DNA of 64,000 nt from Antedon bifida (Eukaryota; Echinodermata; Crinoidea; Comatulida; Antedonidae): NCBI GenBank assembly GCA_963402885.1, contig OY727100.1:12555395-12619394 (forward strand), read 5' to 3'. The notes below the pieces were generated by a model that did no database searches, was not told the origin of the DNA, and saw only the letters and a list, made by a program, of their open reading frames with translations. The position numbers were made by a program, and so were the translations under genes. This document shows, piece by piece, positions 24,352 to 37,540 of this stretch (position 1 is its first letter; each line of letters starts with the position of its first letter).

Positions 24352-27300
24352 CTGCAAAAAATAAACAAATTTAGTTTTCAAATACACAAGTTTTTTTATG
24401 TTCGGTAACTAGTAATTAGAAGATAAATCAATGATTATTATTATTGTTGTTTACACTTCACACGCCCAAGGAGGTAAGCGCGACGCACGTGAGTTCAATC
24501 GCAATCGACAGTTCTGATAAACCGCTTGTGATTACTAAGCGAATTATTAGTACTTAGCAAAAACAGTGCAGAAAGCGACAGCAAGGGGCCCACATATCAC
24601 TAGGCCTAGCCTAGTAAGTCTACACCATCAATAATTGCAACTTACAGAGATAGACATACAAACTGGCACGTACGTAAACCAATAAGCTATTGGTTATTCG
24701 CTAATTTCTGCAATTTCATAACGGCCATCAATTTAATGGAAAAAGTTGTATTCTACTCATGGTAAATGCTTTCACCATTATCAACAATACCGACTGCCAT
24801 ACGTCATAACAAATTTGAAACATTATTTTATGAGCAACAACAATTTTAATGGATTTTATTTCTTATCTTTATATTTATGTCGTAAACGTAATTGAAAGAA
24901 CATTAATCAGAAGTAATAAAAGCCAATGCTAAAATAAAGAATAATAAAAAGCCATAATGACAGTAGTTGAACAAGCTGACGTCACTCAATATTGAGAATT
25001 AAATTCAAACTATCAAACTAGTTGTGATGTGTCCAAATATCGTAGTGATATGCCCAAATATGGTAGTGGTATGACATCATCATGTCCATATATGGGCACA
25101 TCACATTTTTTTTGTCACAATAGTGTGATAGTGTTGTAGACGACGTATATAGTTTATGAAATCATAAGAACCCCTATAAAAGGGACACATATCCGAAACC
25201 CAAGTTGTTTGTAGTGTTCAAAATAATTCCTCGAGTTCGTTGAACGGGAAAGCGTCCCCTTAAATACTAATAAATGTGTCACAAAGTTTTACCAAAATAT
25301 AACTAATACATTAAATACATTTACGTATTGAAAAACACACACAATTGCCACGAAGTTGAAGCCTTTCATTATTGAAATATATAACCATATCTGCTACATT
25401 TTTTACTTAACATGTCAGAAGTTGATATTTTGTAAAGTTTCGGGTTTACAAAAGGATATAGTATCGTTTATATTGCAGTATATTATTGATGACATCTATA
25501 ATATATACAGTATCTGTTATATTAGCATCAGCTACGTGACGCCACTGTCTACTATAGGCATTAATATGTCTACACAGGTATATTCGTCAAATGGTATTCA
25601 TATTTCATTTTACAATAACTGTTCTTTATTATGCACAACGGTCAAATGGGGTTTGAATACTAGTCGATTCTCAGTAGGCCTCTATATCCATGATATTTAC
25701 ACTATTATAGGCAAATTCTGTAATACAGTATCACATGTGTATCACGGCTGTATCATGAGCAATAAGCCTAGCCCATGATACAGGTGTCATACGTGACACA
25801 ATGTTACTACGGTACTGGACATATATCTATGTGGCGATATAGATCCTCAGTTTGTTTTATCTTAATAAGTATAACATTAACACTCATTACTGAATATAGT
25901 AGAAAAATAATATGTAATGACGGATATACTATTATTGATTAAATAGCTCATGATTGATTAGCACAATTAAAATAAATCCAAGACATAAATCATAGACAGA
26001 CATACTGTCATAAAAATTATGATTCCGAGTGATTTATATTTTAATATATTATACAGTAGGCCTTTTTATCTTGACACGCATGGTTGCGTCAAATTGAAAA
26101 GCAGAAACAAGAACATACACCCAACATATTAATATTTATTAATTTTATTTAAATCTCATATATGCATGACTGTGTTAATTGGGAAGGGGTGACCGTTACC
26201 GAATTAACACATCAAACTTGGTAGAAGTGGGTCGTTGCCGTGGTCGTGAAGATAATACTCAAATAATATTATTGAAAGCGCAATTAGTCACGCGCACTTG
26301 AATAGGCAATAAGCTAAACTTTCTTCTCCGCACTCTTTGTTCAAATTTATATCATGATTACGAGATTTAAAGCCTTTTGGGCGCAAAGTGTTCGAATTCG
26401 GTGCATTATAGTATTATTGTATATTAACATAATAGTTCAAAACGTCGACAATGCTACGAATGACATATACAGACCAACATGTGACACACTAAGTATACCT
26501 AGGGACAGACATCACAATATATTCAAGACAAATTAACTTAGAGCTACTAGGAGTTACTGCGATGTTCTCGATCCGATTCAGCCGGAAATTGCATTTGACG
26601 TTGCCAGACTCCGTGCTTTTAAGTTATTGCATCATTACCAGTTAGCCTAGGCTCTAGACCGAAATTAGTAAAAAGATTAACATTTTGGCACATATGGCGT
26701 TTCATACGTATAACACATGAGCTTGACAAACATGTCTGGCTGGTGGACTAACATAAAAACGACAATAACTACAAACTCATTTTCAGAACTCTGTCTCTAA
26801 CATTTCTTTGCCTTTTAATAAAACATAATCACGTATGCGCATGCTTTCAATGATCATATTCGAAAGGCCGAATTCAAATTGCCACAGATTAAATATTATT
26901 AATAATACTTAATGATAACGTAAGCCTGGAGGAGTAGATACATATTTAAAGTGCATAAATTTAATTCCGCAAACTGTTGATTTTACAGAGCCCTACAGCA
27001 AGAATGTATTAAAGTCCAGGAAGTTTAAAATATTTTAGAATTTCCATAAATATTCCGGTATAATTATAATGGTTTGGTCATCATTTATTTAGTTTTCTGT
27101 AATGAAATCCCATCAGAGACGACTGTTTGCCGTCACCTCTACGTCACCATGCCATGTACTTATTATAAGTTACTAAAAATAGATATTTAAACATTTAAAG
27201 ATGCACCGTCGTCTCATCGAAAAAACATTTATGCATTTAAACACAGTAATGCAAATTGCTTATATAAAAAACATACGATCAACCAAATCAATTTTGGTTG

Positions 27301-28211
27301 ACTTAGACATCATAAGTTAGTTGCAATCAATTAAAAAGAAATCCATAGGCACTGATGATGTTGCTGATCGTAGGTACTGTATATCGTAACTGACCATACC
27401 AGACGCTACTCGTATCTAGATGACTGTCAGTAGTCAGTTACGATTTACCTAATGACAGAAGAAGAATCGGCTGCAATATCTATAACATTCTTTTACTGAT
27501 CATCACCAAAGTAAAAATGAAGCTTATATACATTTGGACACGAAATAATAAATCTTGTTATATGAGATACCGTACTGTACGTTTCTTGGCCATACATCGT
27601 CACCGGTTATGTTATCTGTTATTTATGAAAACCTTATTAAAGATTAGATTTCTTTTTATTCATTCATTGGTTTTGATATTTCTAGAGGCAATTGCAAAAA
27701 AAATTGAAAAAATAAAAAAGATAACATACACGTACAACTTATTCGGAAATTTGTTAAAAGACCACAATTTTCACATACATGTTATATTTATGGGGATTCA
27801 AACTATTACCGACAAGCCGGTTATCTTGTCTTTAAAAAGAAATCTTTCAACACATCGAACATGTTTTATTCATGGATGGTACACGGTTAAAAGATTAAAT
27901 GCTTTTTTTAAACATAATTCTATGAATTAGATAGGACCATTTTAGATCTATAGTCAAATATAACATAACAGAAGCCGGTTGTATAATTGCTCAAATACAT
28001 TTCGGACATTATATATTCAAAAACACTAAGCACAATTTATAAATTATATCGACATCAATGAGTAGAGTATACGTGATACTCAGTGAATGTAGAAATAATA
28101 AACATATTGGATTCAACAGTAACAAATTTCACCGATAATACATATATTATTTTTTTGGCGCAGACTATATAAAGTCTTTTTTTTTTATTGCACGGCCTTT
28201 TAGTTCCAAGC
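24352..28211. other. Intergenic or 5' intron stretch without a supported gene
   Basis: The NETO ATG exon should lie upstream on the minus strand. None of the donors inspected here combined an in-frame ATG with a phase-1 exit. Several 60-140-codon open frames occur (25,356, 26,354 and 27,517 on the plus strand) but show no recognisable domain or splice context. 25,166-25,265 is a weak AAGGGGACA-type inverted repeat. Confidence 0.4.
25006..25150. mobile_element. MITE family A copy
   Basis: ACTATCAAACTAGTTGTGATG at the left and ATAGTGTGATAGTGTTGTAGAC at the right are inverted around ATGACATCATCATGTCC, with a partly duplicated CCAAATATGGTAGTG segment. Confidence 0.75.
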
Positions 28212-28345
28212 AAACATTTAAGCTTGGTTCGCACTAAGACGCAACGCAAGGATGTAAGTGAAAGGCAATCACGACACGATGGATGATTCATATTCAACTC
28301 GTGATTGGTCAAATTACTTGCGTTACGTTCAAGTGAGAGCCATTT
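28212..28345. mobile_element. MITE family C copy
   Basis: Left end ATTTAAGCTTGGTTCGCACT, then GACGCAACGCAAGGATGTAAG. The right arm GTGATTGGTCAAATTACTTG, GCGTTACGTTCAAGTGAG is inverted but truncated at its end. Confidence 0.75.
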
Positions 28346-28679
28346 CATTAACATTTTTGGGGGAAATACGTGAGAACCTCTTCTCTGGGACACCCTTTAT
28401 AAGGGGTAACTTTCCCCGGAAACAAACGAGGGGTAATATTTATTTTGGCATTATATAGACCAGCCCTTATTAATGGGACATCCCTATTAAGAGGTCATTG
28501 TTATCGAATGATTCACCTTTGGTTCTTTATTGATATTCATTTTCGCAATACGCAGAGTGTAGAATAGTATACTGTTTGATCGGTCTCCGTACGAATAGAC
28601 ATATGTTTGGCTGTTCAGAGTTGGAACTTGGGTAGCGAGATAAAACATGTCAGGCTTACTCATTAAATGGATCTTATCT

Positions 28680-29235
28680 TGAAAGAAGGAACAAAAAGAC
28701 CTAGGAGTTTGTAATAGTAACAGCTTGAAACCTGGTCTGCACATCAATAAAATATGTAACAAAGCCAAACTGCGAATAGGAATGATAAAGAGATGTTTTA
28801 CTAATTTTACTGAAGATAAGTTATCAATCCGGTACAAATCAATCATAAGACCTATAGTTGAGTATGGATCCGTTGTATGGAACCCCATCTTAAAACAAGA
28901 CATTTCCAAACTAAAAGGTACAGAGTACGACTTTTTCAAACTGAAATAAAAATGCGTACACTTGAGGAAAGGAGAAAAGAAATTGATTAAATTGAAATAT
29001 AGAAATATGTTAATAATTGCTACAAACAACCTCCTGTTCCCAACTTTTCCCAACGTGCTGGTCTTAGAGGTCAGATCCATAAAGTAAAATATAACTTCGA
29101 CGTTGGGAAGACATTTTTGGCAATCGAGTCATCGACAGCTGGAATTGCATCATCAGTGGCATCTTTTAAAAAAAGACTGTGGAACCTTCCCAGGAATAAA
29201 GGGCCAAGCAATCAAGTATCAAGTAAGTAAGTAGT
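28680..29235 (+). pseudogene. Decayed non-LTR retrotransposon: C-terminal reverse-transcriptase fragment
   Basis: The plus strand reads EQKDLGV, then LHINKICNKAKLRIGMIKR and IRPIVEYGSVVWNPILKQDI, the usual order of the end of a LINE reverse transcriptase (thumb region; RP.LEYG..VW.P). The frame breaks near 28,920 and a second frame gives LEERRKEID. A further in-frame stop and VASFKKRLWNLP near 29,160 match the conserved LINE C-terminus. The fragment ends in ATCAAGT/AAGT repeats near 29,233, which could be the element's 3' end. It is 5'-truncated and frameshifted, hence inactive; the clade is not determined. Confidence 0.75.
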
Positions 29236-29989
29236 CCTGAAAATAATCCTCTACCGAATTGGCTGTTTGTTTGGATCCAGTTGGAAAATCAGTCGCGGAA
29301 TCCCCTTGATTGTTTCGTATTATTATAATTTTATTTCACTCATGGTTTAACGTTACCAATAATTCCCCCCTTCACGGGGTCGTTGATAGACCATGGATAT
29401 ACGCAGCGGAACCCATGCGTTACGTTGAAGCATAATAGCTAATTTGTAACAAATTATGAGATACAATCCAATGCTTACATAATCATTATCATGCTGTATA
29501 GTGACTTAATTCAGTTAGAGATAGCCGATATTGTGAGTCGCAAGTGTTATCTATGTTAGTGTTAGTGACTTATAGTATAGGAAGATATTCGACGTTTTGA
29601 GCCACAATGCTATTTATCATTTAGCTGTAGGTTTAGCATACGGTTGTCGCCTCCCCAAACACTATATTATGCCTACATGTATAATGCCCTAAACATTATG
29701 ATTGTGACGTACGTTGCTTACCTTACTCCCAGGCTAAAATATGACAATAACTAAAAATTTAGAAATATACCTAAGTTTGGATATTTCTTACAGCACTGTA
29801 CGTGTACATGCAAACACGCCGCATATAAGTTAGAACTACAGACTTATACAGTGAATATGTGAGGTGGAAAACAGTATAGTTTCTTGTAAAATCTGATGGT
29901 AGAATACCGACTTTAGGCCTACAGACGGATTTCCCCTGTAAAAGATTTATCACGAGAAATTACAGTAATAAAACTACTTTTTCTTTGTT
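29236..29989. other. Non-genic stretch
   Basis: No gene or clear repeat seen. 29,340-29,440 is GC-richer but carries no open frame of note. Confidence 0.4.
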
Positions 29990-30240
29990 AAAGATGTACT
30001 ATTCTTCCAAAAAAACAACATTAACAGAATCGGATTTTGAATAGGCCAATTCAGAGCTTCTGGCAATGTTATTCACTTCCCGTAGAAAAAAACCCAAAAT
30101 AACGATTTCACTTATAAAAAAGACAAAATAAACGGTTGAATTTAACCAAAAACCATTGTCTGAAAGACAATTTGACTATTTAAGAAAAATCTTTAAATTA
30201 CAGGTTTTTTTAAAGTCCAATTTTTGGTAAAACTATAAAC
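29990..30240. mobile_element. MITE family B, diverged partial copy
   Basis: Begins TAAAGATGTACTATTCTTCC and contains ACTTATAAAAAAGACAAAATAAAC and CAATTTGACTATTTAAG. It aligns with the interior of the complete copy at 54,957-55,369. Confidence 0.55.
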
Positions 30241-30445
30241 TATTTGACATTAAATGGCATATTAAAACAAAAATTATGATTTCTTTAAGGCGACAACTAA
30301 TCTTTAGTAAGTTAGGATAAGAGGTTATTTGTGGAACTTAACCATTGCTATATTCTGTTTAAAAAAAAGTCTCGTTTAACCTAATGTATTCATTTCACCA
30401 AAACAGTATACATTCTTATGTCATTCTTATATATCCATACTTATG

Positions 30446-30905
30446 TCTCTGTCTACACTATCAAACTAGTGTGACAAAAGTGTAATGTGCCCAAATATGA
30501 TAGTTATGCTTAAATATGTATTGTCCCTTCTTCTTTGTTGAATATGCCATTTTAATGTCACCCAATAGTTATCCACTTTGACAAAAAAATTGGATGGAAA
30601 AGAAAATAAATTTACCTAAAAAACTGTAATCTAAAGCAAAAAAATAGTCAAATTGGCTGCCAGCCAATGGATTTTTGATTGAATTTAACCATTTATTTTG
30701 TAACCTTATAAATGAAAACATTATTTTTTTCCTACGTAACTGATTAACTTTAAAATTATAAAATAATCTATTCAAAGTCTATTTTATGAATCTTTATTTT
30801 TCATGTTTGGGGAACAATACAAATATGGTAGTGATATGACATCATCATGTCCATATATGGGCACACCATATAAAGTTTGATAGTGTTTATTAGAGGGAGC
30901 TTAAT
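30446..30905. mobile_element. MITE family A split by a MITE B insertion
   Basis: The left half (30,446-30,510: CTGTCTACACTATCAAACTAG, TAATGTGCCCAAATATG) and the right half (30,825-30,905: TGACATCATCATGTCC, GGGCACACC, TTTGATAGTG) belong to one family A element. They are separated by about 315 bp of family B sequence. Confidence 0.75.
30513..30824. mobile_element. MITE family B nested in MITE A
   Basis: TATGTATTGTCCC at the left and GGGGAACAATAC at the right are inverted. The interior contains TATGCCATTTTAATGTCACCC, as in the copies at 33,177 and 54,957. The exact insertion junction is ambiguous because both elements contain AAATATG. Confidence 0.7.
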
Positions 30906-31657
30906 ATACATCCTTATGTGTTTGTTAAATAGATGAAGGTTATGCGCTCACCTGAGGTGCCGCAAAATAGTAGGCCACCGACAGTCACAGACACGCGCCG
31001 TTCGCTCACTTTACAGAGTATTAGAATGGAATCCCTACTCAAAAATGAAAACACGTATCCATTAACCATTGACATGCAATGCTTATTTTGTTTTTGTACG
31101 TTGATTGCTTGGTGTGAGGCTATTTTAGTAGGGTCAAGCGAATTGTTGATTAGGCTAAATTACGCAAACGATGCGACGTGAAGACGCGAGTAGATATCAA
31201 ATTTTAACAAGTTTCCAGATATATCTGTAATAGGCCTATGTCCTAAATAGTGATAAATTATGGTATTTATATAGGATACTATGAATTAACTATTTATTTT
31301 ATTTATTTCATTTTATATGTAATTCTTATTATGTCTTTTACATTTCCATATGTCCTTCTTATGATCCTTGTTCACTTTCACATCTCCGATTTCTCTTGCA
31401 ATGGACCCCATTGGAAATAAATTGACATGTCGATTTTATGGGTCGTCCTCGCATCCATTCACTTTTGTTTTATTCAATTTTAATATTCCAATTGTTTTTA
31501 TTTTCTTCCTTGTTATGTATTTTAAATGTATTGTTGAATGGATGCTAAATGAAAAAATAAAAATAAATAAAAAGCATCGCATCAACCAGCGAGTAACTCG
31601 CCAATTACAGGATAATAAACTATTTTATAATTAATCGTGCTTTATAAACTAAGTTTT

Positions 31658-31745
31658 ATTGGGAGTGGAGTTGAAAGAGTCGCGAGTTACAACCTTTACA
31701 CTAGGCCAAGATTGGAAGGCAAGCATGTTAATCACCAAGCTACAG
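31658..31745 (-). mobile_element. tRNA-derived SINE, same family as at 16,384
   Basis: The minus-strand head TAGCTTGGTGATTAACATG, GGTTGTAACTCGCGACTC and CAACTCCACTCCCAAT match the copy at 16,384-16,540 in order and spacing. Confidence 0.6.
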
Positions 31746-32535
31746 ATCCACTATTATACTTGTAGTTAAAATCAACCTAATCAACAATCAACCTAATCTA
31801 TTTGAGGCACTGAACAGTGAAGAAGAAAAATGTTCAAAAACAACCACAGACCTCCCTTTCAATCCTTCGTCAGGGCTAATCTTTTCAAGATTGTTTTACA
31901 GCATTGGCTTTTCATACTTCACTTTGATGCCACGATAAAATTCATAATCATTACAATAATCAAATTATGTTTTCCTAACCAGGTACAAGAATACCTTTAA
32001 CTTTGACCCCACTTAGAAATGAAAACATAAATTTATATATCTGTAATTTGAAATAACATAAACCGCATGTAATTTAATTTTAGCCTCTGGCTTTAAGACA
32101 CACAGTTGACATAACGTTTCAGTAAGGTCAGATATTTATGACTATTGAGATAAAACCTTTAATAGTCAAATAAATATAAATTCTAGCCACAGGCAAATTA
32201 TACTTCTTGATTATATTGTGACTTTGATTTATTGGTTAAAACCTGGTTGAAACAAATGGTAGTTCTGTTGTATTCACAAATGGCTATTGATTAGGTAAAA
32301 TGTATCCTCAAAATATTAAATTAATTTAGGTAGCAACTGTGCTTATATATTACATTAACACTAATATCAATTTAGAACTAGTGATAACTTCATGTAAACT
32401 TTGACATTTATCACGTGAATGAAGAGACTATAGAACGAGAAAACAAATATAAGATCACTTTTTCTCTTTAAATATATTATTGCCATTTAAGTTGGTTCGT
32501 AGAACATTCTAAAACTGTCTCCTACATAAATCAAC

Positions 32536-32682
32536 ATTATAAAGTCTTGTCTACACTATGAAACTGACAAAAAAAAATTTATGTGCCCATATATGGACAT
32601 GATGATGTCATATTACTGCCATATTTGGGCACATCACACTTTTTTTGTCAAACTAATTTGATAGTGTAGAACAGAGCTTTAT
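32536..32682. mobile_element. MITE family A, near-complete palindromic copy
   Basis: TAAAGTCTTGTCTACACTAT and TAGTGTAGAACAGAGCTTTA flank inverted arms (TGTGCCCATATATGG; ATATTTGGGCACATCACAC). At ~147 bp it is the best-preserved copy here, with no coding capacity. Confidence 0.85.
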
Positions 32683-33176
32683 ATTGTTTTCAAGTCTTTA
32701 AAATGTAGAGATTTAGGACCGTTTGTACTTGTACTACAGTCGGAGATGTTAGCAAAACGATTTGAATAATGTAAGTATAGTGGCACATTCGAAATAATGG
32801 AAGAAATAGTATTTGTGCCACCACATTCACTTGGTTTGTACAAAAGTACGACGCGTGTTAGTGTGGGTATAAATTCGATTCATCATATTCCCGATACTCG
32901 TGAAACGTAATACTAAAGCAATTATGAGATTCTACTAAAATGATTTTATATTCTTGCACTGTATATAAATCGAAAATCAGAATATCATGATCTTCATAAC
33001 CCATCTTATTCGCATCTCTATAATTAGAACCAAGAATAATAAAATTCGAGTCTCATTGTTATGTATAATACAATTACAGTATACTACTATAGGTAATAGT
33101 ATATTACTGCTGAATCGAAACGGGAAAATGAAATGTTTGTCATTAGGGGGGAACTTTTTTGGGCCTCAAAAGCGTA

Positions 33177-33752
33177 AAGATGTATTGTCCCCCTGACAAA
33201 ATTATTATTTAAAAAAATTCTGTTGAATATTCCATTTTATTGTCACATAATAGTTATTCACTTTGACAAAAATAGGGGTCTCATTCTAATATGAATAGAA
33301 GCATAGGTTGGGAGTAAACCTTGCAGATATATATTCCTGACAAAAATATTTTTTTTTTTTAAAGAAAATTATTGTTTCGGTTGTTTCTTCTACAGGAAGG
33401 GATTAACCTTGTTAAACAACAAAATGGCCGAGCGGTTAAGACAGTGAAACCGTAATTACATAATCAAAACATCGGCAAGGGTTCTAGGCTCACTCGCTCC
33501 ATGGTTATGGTGGTAGAACAAGTCTTCTCCGATAAGAATCATAAACCAGTGCTGCTCAGTAAATCTTTCGAGACAAGTAAGAGGTTACCTCACACACAGC
33601 CACTGTCACACACATCCACTGATAAAAACTGGGCCCTCTGGACTGAAGAGTCTACCCAGTATAAATAAATATAAAGAAATAATATGAAATAGTCTAATAG
33701 CCTGATGATTTTATTAATCTTCATTTTTCATGTTTTTGGGAAAATACATTTT
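33177..33752. mobile_element. MITE family B, interrupted by a SINE; TA target duplication
   Basis: The left end AAGATGTATTGTCCCC is preceded by TA. The right end, GGGAAAATACATTTT followed by TA, is its inverted partner. TA duplication and short inverted ends fit Tc1/mariner-mobilised MITEs. The centre is displaced by the SINE at about 33,415-33,670. Confidence 0.75.
33415..33670 (+). mobile_element. tRNA-derived SINE inside MITE B
   Basis: The head TGGCCGAGCGGTTAAGAC (33,425-33,442) is a near-perfect A box of Ser/Leu type. GGGTTCTAGGCTC about 45 nt later is B-box-like. A body with CACACACATCCACTG and GGGCCCTCTGG follows, ending in an A/T-rich tail. The long spacing and missing acceptor stem argue against a functional tRNA gene. 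Confidence 0.75.
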
Positions 33753-33759
33753 TAAGTGA

Positions 33760-36700
33760 ACGTTATATTAATGTTTTACGGCAACTCTGATTCAGTGGCT
33801 ATTCATTCATTAAGGTAACAGAGTGTAACAACTTGAAATATAACCGAATGAAGTACAGTTAATGTATGTACAGGCATTAATGATTTATTCACATAATTTA
33901 TTATTATTATTATTTGATGATTGACTGTTACAATAAGTGGTATAATATACCAGCTAAATTGATTGTCAATCTATAATATCTTTCTGAATCACGCAATATG
34001 CAAATAGTAGTAATAATAATAACCATTTAAGTGCATGATCAAGTATGCATTATATTGCGTACTATTGCACGTTATGTGACCAACAATCGTCCAATCAAAT
34101 GACTGGATTTATTTCGGTGTTGTATATACATTATATTGTTTAAAACCTTTATCTTTGTTTGGATATGAATTTTAAACATTATTACAGTAATGGTTAATAC
34201 ACCCGATGTATTCTTTCATTAGACATTCTAATTTAAGAGATGTGAATTGCATTTACACTGCTTTACATACATTTGTTGAGTGATGCTATTCATTGTCGCT
34301 ATGAACAATGATTATTCAGCTAATAAATCGTCATTTATACAAAATAACGATTTACCAGCCTTAAAGGGCAACTCCGGGTTTAAAATGTCGATTTATTATA
34401 TAAGCGATGCAATCATGACGTCACTCATTTACCAAAGTATAACAAACGTTCTGAAGTTTATTCTTTTTGTGTTTTTATTGTGTTACAGTTTTCACTAACT
34501 AAAATTAAACTATAACCTATACGATATTTGCCAGATACCCAGCATATATTCACTATTGTTTATGAATACCAATCAGTGTCTATGGCGACTGCTCAAAGTG
34601 TATGATGTTTCTGATATACAGTGTTATGAATCACATTCTCGCACAACGACAAAGACGAATTACACCACTATTGTGAAGGCTTGTGGTTCCAATTTTTTTC
34701 TTTACAATGTTGCTTTTTGAATTGGAATAAAACAAATATAAATTTCAAAACTCCCAGACATAAAGGATTTATTGATTTCCATTGTGTGGAAAGTAGCCGA
34801 CATTCTTTGAGTGAATGACGCCGACACTAAAAATGCAATAAACACAGTAATATCATTTTTTTACGCATTTTTATCAGCGCCGTTCTCAAAGTGCTTCCTA
34901 ATATTACCCCCAACGTAATCTATATCTCTCCTGAGACTACGGTAATAATATATCAGCAATATCAGTTAATTTCAGAAATGGTATATAAATACAGTAAACA
35001 TATATCTATGTTTCTCACTAGGGATTTCAATAGTTACCTAAATACAATACACTATCTGACGGATATTGTAGCTAATCACATCGAATTATCGTTAAAAATC
35101 CACTGGGATTTATCTACTTATGAGAGAGAAACACGTCAGACGATACGTGTACACAAACCCGCAATTCTAAAATGCACCGACATCCCAGGTATATACGGTA
35201 GTACTGTATAACCTCCTGTCCCACAGAGACAGAAAACTGTGCATTCTCTGATACACGGGACACAACTGTAGCCCAGTCATCTCCCAAGACCCAGACCACA
35301 GAAGTTTAAGCACATAGGACATCAATTGCACTTTATGTTTTATTTAGGAGACAGAATACTAAGAGAGGATTTGCGTAATAGAGATGGTGCTAGTTTATAT
35401 ACAGTTTCACTGAAATGTTATATCTTATCTCCTCAAGAGCAAAATAAGAGCATAATGTTATCGCAAAATAAGAGCAATAATGTACTGTTTATAAAACAAG
35501 ACCATAATTCGAATGATGTATTCAAGGTAATTGAATGTCCTGTTTAACAAATGACCGACCGTCCAACAGACAGCTTGGTGTAAGTGTGTACGATTAGTAG
35601 GTCTAACATTTCTTTATATACGGTATCTTAACATAATAATAATCAACATTATTCATATAGGACCCGGTGCATGTCTGATTCCTGACCAGACCAGCGTTGA
35701 CAATACAAGACTGGTTTGTGGTAATTAACTAGGCCTACAGTACATAATTGCTCGGTGACGAATTTCAGCATCATTGGGGATTTCTCCCTATGATAAATGA
35801 GATACCGTGGACAGCGAAATTCATAGCAGACAGCAAACTAATGTAATGCGTTTAACAAATTTGGCTAGAGTTTAAATATTAAAATTGTTATAGCTGCAAA
35901 CTTCAACATAATATATGAAGCATCTAAATTTATATAATCTTCTACCTACCTCTTAGGTTATGAAAATCCATTAATATTTTCATAATTCAAAGTAAATCAT
36001 CCAAAATCACGTTTTTAAATTCCAACTGTTAAATATCAATATCGAAATCCACACAATCCAATGGTAATCAAAGTATCGAATGTATAGGCGTCATTCCAAG
36101 CGATGTTCATCATATTCAACGTGCACGACGAGGGAGCCTATTCACGCATTTCTTGAACGTCTGCTGACGAAGTGTGAGAAGTGCGTCGTCGGACGACGGC
36201 TGCCCATACACACTTATTAATGATATACACTCAGTAAGCTGAAATTGATCATATTCCTGTTGTATAATTCATTGAGGGTGGTCTTGATCAATTATGATTA
36301 CTAAACCCCAGAGTTAAACGGCAATTAATAGTAAGTGCATGTTTGGCATTCACTCAGCAAAACGTTCCGTTAGTTCTTCAATAAATGTATAGTTTTCCAT
36401 CAGAGTATTGTTTTTGATATAAATTGTCAGAACTTGTCTGATTGGTTGTCTTTAAAATTCTACCAATGGGGATCGACATTCATATTATGTTTCTAATGTA
36501 CGTGCTATAAATAGATAATTGTCTCGCGTATTATATTTGTAAAGAATCTTTCACCGTGCTTATTAATTTTTCCTTTTTTGAATAACTTAATATATGAAAC
36601 GTTATCAACAAATCAATATGATCTTGATGATGTATTATTATTATTTATAATACCACAAGAAACACATTGATGAAGAGCGCGTTGAAATAATGATAATCAT

Positions 36701-37540
36701 CATTATCAATTATTTTCAGATATTTATCAATTAACCTAATGACACAAATACATTTCCATCAAATTTAATTAATCTACAAATTGATTACCTAATCGGTGAT
36801 GGATTAAAAAGCGCGTCTAAATGCTGATAATTATAGCACGTATTTGTGTACGCGCGCGTTCATTTTACCTCTTTACCTCACGTTCCGAATTGTATTAGGT
36901 ATTACACTATCGTGCTTTATGCGATAACCAATTTAGGTAGAGAAAACATCTCTGCTACATTGACTGTCTAACTGCCGTTGGTATTTGTACGAAACAAGAT
37001 ATACATACGCTTTAGGCCTGTTCATAAATTGAGTATATCAATAAGACTGACTTAAGTAAAGATATCAGACGATAGAAAATGTACAAGAATCGATGATTAG
37101 CTTAAGGCTACCCTGACTGTTGACATTGCTAAACATGATTGGAATTCCTAAAAAAAGTGTGCCTTTAAGATTATGGATTGTATGCTAACTTTAAAATCTG
37201 CTGAAAATGTTTAGATAATTTACAGTACCCCCTCCTCCATCTCTGGTTCTCTCGAGTGGTTATGCATTTAAGTCAATCTAAGCTCAGTCCTACATTCGTC
37301 GTATACGGGGCCTGTGTATATTATAAAGCCTATGTTCCATATATTAGATTGTTAACGTGTTGACGCATTGAACATAAATAATTGATGTAACATATGCTCC
37401 ATTATAAAAGTAATTGGAAATGATAATAACAAATATGTTAAATGTACGGGATCTTCCTTTTCATAACATTGAGTTACTTTATTGTCGAATATATCAGTTT
37501 ATTTAATTTCAAAGAAACGCTCAGTATGTAATGATGATGA
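33760..37540. other. Non-genic stretch
   Basis: No supported exon. A single TTAAAGGGCAACTCCGGGTTT motif at 34,361-34,381 resembles the repeat at 43,975-44,380. Open frames at 34,891 and 35,326 (plus strand) have no recognisable domain. Confidence 0.4.

Noticed and set aside
25356-27930. Plus-strand ORFs of 140, 60 and 137 codons
   Set aside because: No domain, splice context or base-composition shift; within what AT-rich DNA gives by chance. The 60-codon one has a leader-like hydrophobic run but nothing to join to.
28487-29080. 197-codon minus-strand ORF
   Set aside because: It is the antisense of the plus-strand LINE reverse-transcriptase fragment.
33415-33500. tRNA gene on the plus strand
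   Set aside because: The A box is excellent but no acceptor or anticodon stems form. A SINE head fits better.
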